Below are positions 53,301-57,689 of a stretch of 57,689 nucleotides of DNA, piece after piece. The stretch covers positions 1-57,689 of the forward strand of contig NZ_JAANIH010000058.1 in the NCBI RefSeq assembly GCF_014529705.1. The letters run 5' to 3'. Made by a program: the position numbers and the translations under genes. This stretch comes from Bradyrhizobium campsiandrae (GTDB lineage Bacteria > Pseudomonadota > Alphaproteobacteria > Rhizobiales > Xanthobacteraceae). Numbering within the stretch: position 1 is the stretch's first letter; every line of letters begins with the position of its first letter. The notes under the pieces were generated by a model, which was not told the DNA's origin, searched no databases, and worked only from the letters and a program-made list of their open reading frames with translations.

Positions 53301-53951
53301 GTCCCGCCCGGACATTACGTGCTGATCGCGGTGAGCGACACCGGAACCGGCATTCCCTCCCACATGCTGCCGCGCGTGTTCGATCCCTTCTTCACCTCGA
53401 AGGGCCCGGGAAAGGGCACCGGGCTCGGTCTCTCGATGGTCTACGGGTTCATCAAGCAGTCCGCCGGCCACATCAAGATCTACAGCGAGGAAGGCCACGG
53501 CACGACGATCAAGATGTATCTGCCGCCGGGTAAGACGCCCACGGCCGTGGGCGACGGCGTGACGCCTGTTGCAGTCGAGGGCGGACACGAGACCATCCTC
53601 GTGGTCGAGGACGACCGGCTGGTGCGCGAATATGTGCTGGCGCAGCTGCACTCGCTCGGCTACGTCACCCTGCAGGCCGCCAACGCCGCGGAAGCGCTGG
53701 CGATCGTCGCCGCCGGAGAACCGTTCGACCTGCTGTTCACCGACGTGATCATGCCGGGCAAGATGAACGGGCGGCAGCTCGCCGACGAGGTGCTGAAGAC
53801 GCGTCCGGGCCTCAGGGTGGTCTATACGTCGGGCTACACCGAGAACGCGATCATCCATCACGGCCGGTTGGATTCAGGCGTGCTGCTGCTGGCAAAACCC
53901 TATCGCAAATCGGATCTGGCGCGGATCATCCGCAAGGCGCTGGGCGGTTGA
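50355..53951 (+). CDS. hybrid sensor histidine kinase with Cache, HAMP and three PAS domains
   Basis: A 1,198-residue membrane hybrid kinase. Domains: membrane segment about 35-58, Cache-like periplasmic sensor (about 65-345), second membrane segment about 355-375 (LVGMLAVLAAALLAVLFARS), HAMP (about 375-428), three PAS-type domains (about 455-575, 580-700, 705-820), HisKA (His841 in GGVAHDFNNILTVITG), HATPase (NALNARDAMPGGGK, SDTGTGIP, GTGLGLSMVYGF) and a C-terminal receiver (about 1075-1195, with LLFTDVIMPG). ATG 50355 follows GGAGGGGTCCG. It overlaps the receiver gene upstream. No DNA-binding output; target unknown. Confidence 0.94.
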   Translation: MSMPAADDGSPSAARGQNRRDHPRDPARIPVTLATRLAVAMILLVAVTVAAVGWLGYRNITQAVIPRVLERVEAQSRLLASNLESYVAGARGDLTGYRSAAAINGLIRAHIGGGIDALDGVSEQTWRDRIAARLAAEIEAKPSYGQFRIIGVDDDQRELVRVDRSGPNGTARIIPNSELEHKSDRAYFRETIRLAPGEIYVSPIDLATQRGGTTELHIPTLRVATPLFAPDGKPFGIIIANIDMRPALDRVRSTASSGGEIFVVNARGDYLVHPDRAREFGSLRGRPTNWRDDFPFFAAMAGIRDASTRLTTDESGRTSGAAMAPALLADADWVAIIETIPPAVFGRVPAAIQKTSLLVGMLAVLAAALLAVLFARSLTHPIARLTAAVEAIGNGQPADIPVDAPGETGALARAFARMVEETRTKAAALEREVEEHRRTEAARSHHAARELLFSAAVESSDDAIVMQSLDAIITGWNPAAERLYGYQASEAIGQSTAIIVPPDRREQGRDYLARISRGQPIERFETVRLRKDGTPVEISLSLSPIRGPSGEIIGVSGSARSLTDGRRAERALQQQLEERRQLFDTSQDLIMIMNSHGEIVQISPSCETILGYRPDEMIGHTGIDFIHPDHLEQSREEMRELRRGGHPKLADTRCIHKDGREVWLSWLGSWSDRVKRFFFVGRDMTEARLAAVSLRDSEQLARNIVETALDAFVQTDHVGTILIWNSQAEKLFGWPRHEAIGRNALNLFIAPSEREGALARVQLFLESGEQTLPSPRRELLVRRRDGKEFTAELSATALRQREGVFLNSFYRDLTEKIASEERIRHAEKMEAVGQLTGGVAHDFNNILTVITGTIEILADAVAKDPGLAAITKMIDEAAGRGAELTQHLLAFARKQPLQPREIDINSLIIDTAKLLRPTLGEQIQIESVFEDESCVAVVDPNQLTTAILNLALNARDAMPGGGKLIVETGAAYLDEVYASANDVPPGHYVLIAVSDTGTGIPSHMLPRVFDPFFTSKGPGKGTGLGLSMVYGFIKQSAGHIKIYSEEGHGTTIKMYLPPGKTPTAVGDGVTPVAVEGGHETILVVEDDRLVREYVLAQLHSLGYVTLQAANAAEALAIVAAGEPFDLLFTDVIMPGKMNGRQLADEVLKTRPGLRVVYTSGYTENAIIHHGRLDSGVLLLAKPYRKSDLARIIRKALGG

Positions 53952-53972
53952 GGAGCGAGCTTCCGTGGGTCC

Positions 53973-54064
53973 CGTAGGGTGGGCAAAGCGAAGCGTGCCC
54001 ACGTCTTGCCTATTTGATGAAAAGACGTGGGCACGGCGCAAGAGCGCCTTTGCCCACCCTACGG
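53973..54064. repeat. GTAGGGTGGGCAAAG-type palindromic repeat, copy 3
   Basis: CGTAGGGTGGGCAAAGCG, AGCGTGCCCACG, then CGTGGGCACGGCGCA and CTTTGCCCACCCTACGG. It lies between the convergent hybrid kinase and FixJ-like genes. Confidence 0.85.
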
Positions 54065-54079
54065 CATCTCGCGCGTAAA

Positions 54080-54715
54080 CTACGATGCGCGCTGGGCCGC
54101 GGTCATCACGATGCGGATCAGGTCGGCGGCATTGCGGGCGCCGAGCTTCTTCATGATGTTGGCGCGGTGATCCTCGATGGTGCGCGGGCTGATGCCGAGC
54201 GTGCGGCCGGCCTCCTTGTTGGAGGCACCGGCAGCGAACTGCTCCAGCACCTCGCGCTCCCGGCGGGTCAACGGCTCGCGTCCGGGGAAATGCAGCGAGC
54301 CGAATTTCGGTGACGCGTTCTCTGCCTGCCTGCGTGCATAGGCGCCGATCGCCTCGTCCAGCCGGCCGACGATCTCGCTGCCACGGAATGGCTTCTCGAT
54401 GAAGTCGAGCGCGCCGCTCTTGATGGCGCCGACCGCCATCGCGATGTCCCCTTGTCCGGAGATCATGAAGATCGGGGCCGGATAGTCCTCGCCGTGCAGC
54501 TCTTTCAGAATGTCGAGACCCGACTTTCCGGGAATATGCACGTCGAGCAGAATCGCAGCCGGTGTGCGGCTTCGCGCGACTGACAACAATGCTGCGCCGT
54601 CCGCAAAACAGATCACCTCATAGCCCGCTGCCTTCAACACCATCGACAGGGTGTCGCGAACAGCAGGGTCGTCATCGACCACGAAGATCTCGCCACGGGA
54701 GCTTTGTTCGACCAT
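54080..54715 (-). CDS. FixJ/NarL-type response regulator
   Basis: A 211-residue two-domain regulator. The receiver shows VVDDDPAVRDTLSMVL, phospho-acceptor D58 in ILLDVHIPGKSGLDILKEL and a lysine in DFIEKPFRGSEIV. The LuxR-type helix-turn-helix reads TRREREVLEQFAAGASNKEA, then LGISPRTIEDHRANIMKKLG. ATG at 54715 (MVEQSSRGEIF) is preferred over an ATG eleven residues earlier, which lacks a better ribosome site. It converges with the hybrid kinase gene and stands next to a small unknown gene. FixJ-like members often respond to oxygen or redox signals, not shown here. Confidence 0.92.
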   Translation of the reverse strand: MVEQSSRGEIFVVDDDPAVRDTLSMVLKAAGYEVICFADGAALLSVARSRTPAAILLDVHIPGKSGLDILKELHGEDYPAPIFMISGQGDIAMAVGAIKSGALDFIEKPFRGSEIVGRLDEAIGAYARRQAENASPKFGSLHFPGREPLTRREREVLEQFAAGASNKEAGRTLGISPRTIEDHRANIMKKLGARNAADLIRIVMTAAQRAS

Positions 54716-54878
54716 GTGCCACGTCCATTCGCCAAGCCACGCCGGCATTGAAGGACTCGCGTCCGCGCCTGACGTTATGGCTTTCGGCGCAGATTCGGCC
54801 CACCCGCATTTGTACGGGACATGAACTTAACGCACAAGTAGCGCTGAGGTGCCTTATTGCGGGGGACGGAGAATATCC

Positions 54879-55181
54879 ATGCTAAATTACGCAGGCACAC
54901 CCCCGCTCGCGGCGATGGCTGAAACGGACAGCCGTCAGCTGATCGCGGCCGAACTTCGCTCCCTGATCGCCCGCATCGACATCAGCATGCGCCTGATCGA
55001 CGCGGCGATGGAGCCCGAGGACGACAGCGCTATCGTGAGTGGCGACCCGGGTTCCACCGAGATTGTCGTGCTCGACGACGTCACGCCCCGTTATGCCACG
55101 GCGAGCGCCGCCCTCAATGCCTGCCGGGCGGAGCTCGGCCAAGCCCTTCAGCGCTTGTCGGAATCCGGCAATCCAGCATAG
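54879..55181 (+). CDS. 100-residue protein of unknown function
   Basis: Starts at ATG 54879 behind GGAG (MLNYAGTPPLAAMAETDSRQ). It is largely helical (LIAAELRSLIARIDISMRLI, ASAALNACRAELGQALQRLS) with an acidic middle (EPEDDSAIVSGDPGSTEIVV). No signal or metal motif. It is divergent from the FixJ-like gene and converges with a receiver gene 54 bases away. I do not recognise it. Confidence 0.7.
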   Translation: MLNYAGTPPLAAMAETDSRQLIAAELRSLIARIDISMRLIDAAMEPEDDSAIVSGDPGSTEIVVLDDVTPRYATASAALNACRAELGQALQRLSESGNPA

Positions 55182-55235
55182 GCCGGGATCGGCGCAGCCG
55201 ATTTGCCGTAGCCGATGACGCGGCAGCTCCGCGCC

Positions 55236-55739
55236 TCAGGCGCGGTGCCGCTCCACGATCGCGTCGGTGGCGACGCCGCCCCAGGTGTGGATCGTCGGCA
55301 GCCCCATCGCCGTCTTGCCGAGATTGGCGAGGCTGATGCGCAGCGCCGCGAGATCCAGCGGCTTCGGCAGGCTCTGAAGCTCGATCCCGACGGAACGGGC
55401 GAAGCTGCGGGCAGCGCTGCGGCGCTTGCCGTCCATGCCGCTAATCACGATCACCGAGCCTGAGAATTTCGCCGCCGCCATCTCGCGCAGCACCTCGATG
55501 CCATCGCCATCCTCCAGCACGAGATCGAGCGTGACGCAGTCGAAGCGCGCGCCGCGCAGCTTTTCGATGGCCTCCGCGACCGACGGCGCAACCGCGACTT
55601 CGTGGCCGGCCTGTTTGGCGGCGACCGTGATCAGGCTGCGCTGGGTGGCGTCGTCATCGATCACCAGAAGCTGAAGCGCGCGCCGTTCGGCGGCGTCGGA
55701 CAGGTTTGACGGGATAGGAGAAAGAGAGCTTCTTGGCAT
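55236..55739 (-). CDS. single-domain response regulator with extensions
   Basis: A 167-residue receiver protein with about 20 extra residues at each end. Acid pocket in LLVIDDDATQRSLI, phospho-acceptor D72 in CVTLDLVLEDGDGIEVL, threonine/serine replaced region VIVISGMDGKRRSAARSF, and lysine in QSLPKPLDLAALRIS. It starts at ATG 55739 behind AGAGGCCGGCC. The 5' half of the gene cluster that follows is chemotaxis, so a CheY-like or adaptor role is possible. It lies just outside the cheR-cheY-cheW run. Confidence 0.9.
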   Translation of the reverse strand: MPRSSLSPIPSNLSDAAERRALQLLVIDDDATQRSLITVAAKQAGHEVAVAPSVAEAIEKLRGARFDCVTLDLVLEDGDGIEVLREMAAAKFSGSVIVISGMDGKRRSAARSFARSVGIELQSLPKPLDLAALRISLANLGKTAMGLPTIHTWGGVATDAIVERHRA

Positions 55740-55880
55740 GGCCGGCCTCTGAAATTGCGACCTGCTATCGATACACGTCCCGCGCTTAGGCCGCGTAAAG
55801 CGAGGTCTACGAATTCGTTCGGATGTTTTCAGAAAATGTGAAGCAAAGCGCCAGCAACGGCCGCACAGCGCGCGTTGCGC

Positions 55881-56198
55881 TCACGCCGCCGCGTCATGGC
55901 CGCCGGCAGGGCCGCGCTTCTTGCGGTTCTTGCCGCGCAGGAACTGGATGTCCATCTCGGCGCCGTTGACGCGCACCAGCTCGCAGCGGCGGTAGGCAAG
56001 GCCCGTGGACGACAGCAGCAGGAAGAATTCTTTCAGGTTCAGCCCCTGGATCGAACCTTCAACCGTGAGGATGGCGTCGGTGTCGGAGATCGCATTGAGG
56101 GTGCAATCGCGGCGCCACGTGCCGTCGATGGCCATGATGCAGACATCATAGCCCCGACTGAATGTGACGCGCTCTGCGCCCTTGCCGTCCTCGGCCAT
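55881..56198 (-). CDS. PilZ-like domain protein
   Basis: A 105-residue protein starting at ATG 56198 (MAEDGKGAERVTFSRGYDVC) behind AGGACGATAGT, one base after the cheR stop, so it is coupled to cheR. The pattern RRDCTLNAISDTDAILTV resembles a PilZ strand, but the usual [DN]xSxxG reads AISDTD, so c-di-GMP binding is unlikely in the standard way. The tail GKNRKKRGPAGGHDAAA is basic then Ala-rich. It could also be another small beta-barrel family. Linked to chemotaxis by position. Confidence 0.75.
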   Translation of the reverse strand: MAEDGKGAERVTFSRGYDVCIMAIDGTWRRDCTLNAISDTDAILTVEGSIQGLNLKEFFLLLSSTGLAYRRCELVRVNGAEMDIQFLRGKNRKKRGPAGGHDAAA

Positions 56199-56199
56199 A

Positions 56200-57072
56200 C
56201 TATCGTCCTGCCATCGCCGCCATCCGCGGCGCCTCCGCAGCCGGCTTGGCCGCCGCGGCACGCGGATCGTTCGGCTTGTAGAGACCGCGGCGATCCGCGA
56301 TCGGCCTGAACGTATCGGTCAGTCCGACCACGGTTTCCGCAGCCCCGAGCACCAGGAAGCCGTCGGGCTCGATCTGCCGCGCCAGGCGGCTGAAGATGTT
56401 GATCTTGGTCTCCTGGTCGAAATAGATCAGCACGTTGCGGCAGAAGATGACGTCGAAGGTGCCGAGGTGCGAGAAATCCTGCAGCAAATTGAGCTGCCGA
56501 TGCTGGATCATCGCACGCAGCTCGGGATTGACCTGCCAGGTCTCGCCGGTCTGCTTGAAATATTTCATCAGCATCTGGATCGGCAGGCCGCGCTGCACTT
56601 CGAACTGGCTGTAGACGCCGGCCTTGGCCTTCTCCAGCACCTCCTGCGAGAGGTCGGTCGCAATGATCTCGACACGCCATCCGGTGAGCGCGGCGCTCAT
56701 CTCCTTCAGGGTCATCGCCAGCGAATAGGGCTCCTGCCCGGTCGAGCCCGCGGCGCACCAGATCCGCACGCTGCGGCGGGCGGCACGGGCCTTGAGGATC
56801 TCCGGCATGATGGTGTCGCGGAAATGATCGAACGGAACCTTGTCGCGGAAGAAGAAGGTCTCGTTCGTGGTCATGGCTTCGACCACGCTGGTGATCAGCG
56901 CGCCGGAGCCGCCTTGCAGCTTCTGCACCAGTTCGGGGATGCCGGAGAGTCCGGCCTTGCGCGCCAGCGGCAGCAGGCGGCTTTCGATCAGATATTGCTT
57001 GTCGGCGGACAGGTCGAGACCGGAGCGCTCTTTCAGCAACTTACGCAGATACTCGTAGTCGGGCGCGTTCAC
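56200..57072 (-). CDS. cheR: chemotaxis protein methyltransferase CheR
   Basis: A 290-residue SAM-dependent methyltransferase that methylates glutamates of chemoreceptors. N-terminal helical domain (DYEYLRKLLKERSGLDLSAD) and SAM-binding domain (RIWCAAGSTGQEPYSLAM, DVIFCRNVLIYFDQETKINI). It starts with GTG at 57072 behind AGAGGTATCCT. The last part KPAAEAPRMAAMAGR is low complexity. It follows cheY by 34 bases and precedes the PilZ-like gene by one. A CheB gene is not seen; it may lie outside the window. Confidence 0.95.
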   Translation of the reverse strand: MNAPDYEYLRKLLKERSGLDLSADKQYLIESRLLPLARKAGLSGIPELVQKLQGGSGALITSVVEAMTTNETFFFRDKVPFDHFRDTIMPEILKARAARRSVRIWCAAGSTGQEPYSLAMTLKEMSAALTGWRVEIIATDLSQEVLEKAKAGVYSQFEVQRGLPIQMLMKYFKQTGETWQVNPELRAMIQHRQLNLLQDFSHLGTFDVIFCRNVLIYFDQETKINIFSRLARQIEPDGFLVLGAAETVVGLTDTFRPIADRRGLYKPNDPRAAAAKPAAEAPRMAAMAGR

Positions 57073-57106
57073 AGGATACCTCTTGACGCTACTGGCGGGT
57101 GTATTT

Positions 57107-57496
57107 TCAGGCAGCGGTCTCTTCTTCGCGCGCGACCAGTCCGACCTCCTGGAATTTCGCCAGCACGATCTCCTTGTCGAATGGCTTCATGATGTACTCG
57201 TTGGCGCCGCCGCCCATCGCCTTGGTGATGTGGTCGATGCCGTTCTCGGTGGTGCAGAACACAACCTTGGGCTCATCGCCGCCGGGCATGCGGCGCAGCG
57301 TGCCGAGGAACTGGAAGCCGTCCATGACCGGCATGTTCCAGTCGAGCAGGATCGCTTCCGGCATCGCCTTCTTGCAGTGAACCAGCGCTTCGACGCCGTC
57401 TTCCGCTTCAATGACCTGGAAGCCCAGCGCTTCGACGATACGGCGCGCGACCTTGCGAACGATGCTGGAATCGTCAACCACCAAACAGGTCTTCAT
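57107..57496 (-). CDS. cheY: chemotaxis response regulator CheY
   Basis: A 129-residue single receiver, MKTCLVVDDSSIVRKVARRI. Phospho-acceptor D52 in ILLDWNMPVMDGFQFL, threonine in VVFCTTENG and lysine in YIMKPFDKEI. The start ATG at 57496 follows CGGAGAAACGAG. Gap to cheW is 35 bases. The sequence is a near-textbook CheY. It would control flagellar switching. Confidence 0.95.
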   Translation of the reverse strand: MKTCLVVDDSSIVRKVARRIVEALGFQVIEAEDGVEALVHCKKAMPEAILLDWNMPVMDGFQFLGTLRRMPGGDEPKVVFCTTENGIDHITKAMGGGANEYIMKPFDKEIVLAKFQEVGLVAREEETAA

Positions 57497-57531
57497 CTCG
57501 TTTCTCCGGCTTAAATGTCTTTTGTGAAAGG

Positions 57532-57689
57532 TCAGGCAGCCATCTGCACTTCGGTCTTCAGCTCGAGGACGCGATCGACGTCGAGGACGACCATGAGCTG
57601 GCCGTCGAGACGGTGGACGCCGCCGGCGAGCTTGGCCATGCGGGGGTCGAGGTTGACGGGGTTCTCTTCCTTGCCGTCCTCGGGCAGGC
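57532..57689 (-). CDS. cheW: CheW chemotaxis coupling protein, C-terminal part
   Basis: The window ends inside the gene. The visible 51 residues end LDGQLMVVLDVDRVLELKTE and MAA, with VNLDPRMAKLAGGVHRLDG before, the usual last strands of CheW. It would couple receptors to CheA. Its start and most of the SH3-like domain lie beyond 57689. It is the first of the leftward cheW-cheY-cheR run seen here. Confidence 0.85.
   Translation of the reverse strand, partial: LPEDGKEENPVNLDPRMAKLAGGVHRLDGQLMVVLDVDRVLELKTEVQMAA

Overview
The window is a GC-rich alphaproteobacterial chromosome segment, most likely from Bradyrhizobium or a close relative. The basis is gene content (homogentisate cluster, FixJ-type regulators, pseudo-caspases, Spy/LTXXQ proteins, SNase with a C-terminal sunset-like domain), many GTG/TTG starts, and dispersed palindromic intergenic repeats of the type common in that genus. 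I see no rRNA, tRNA or CRISPR array.

Layout. 1-5890: aromatic catabolism, transcribed leftward as FAD hydroxylase, DUF2783 protein, MBL-fold protein, hmgA, fahA, with a divergent MarR regulator and a palindromic operator between. 6095-14538: an MBL lactonase-like enzyme, an exported caspase-like protein with both catalytic residues replaced, an OmpA-domain protein, an RND adaptor/pump pair, and a Crp/Fnr regulator. 14801-20719: AsmA protein, a multidomain adenylate/guanylate cyclase, and an unknown protein. 20722-21425: a PIN/AbrB toxin-antitoxin module with its promoter-operator. 21451-24914: envelope proteins (Spy/LTXXQ, LysM, a secreted unknown). 25036-26101: a 1,050-bp element with perfect 26-bp terminal inverted repeats and an 8-bp target duplication, carrying one membrane-protein gene and no transposase. 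26220-33798: GGDEF-EAL protein, CoA-transferase with an FNR/FixK-type box, NmrA-like and GMC oxidoreductases. 33910-36009: a chemoreceptor, followed by very small genes. 37141-40657: a beta-propeller lactonase, a small zinc-ribbon protein, and a second adaptor plus pseudo-caspase pair paralogous to the pair near 7-10 kb. 41070-49705: an unknown 575-aa protein, SNase-like protein, serine-glyoxylate aminotransferase, S9 peptidase, and a sugar-acid dehydratase/RraA-like aldolase operon. 49958-57689: two-component and chemotaxis genes (receiver plus hybrid kinase, FixJ-like regulator, single receiver, PilZ-like, cheR, cheY, cheW).

The most notable pattern is the duplicated pairing of pseudo-caspases with RND-type periplasmic adaptors at two loci about 30 kb apart. 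Both loci lie near Crp-type palindromes (TGTGA-N6-TCACA-like). The window also encodes a Crp/Fnr regulator whose recognition helix keeps the Arg-Glu...Arg triad that reads this core. A second is the transposase-less single-cargo element. A third is that several intergenic palindromic repeats sit at junctions of convergent genes, where they may act as two-way terminators.
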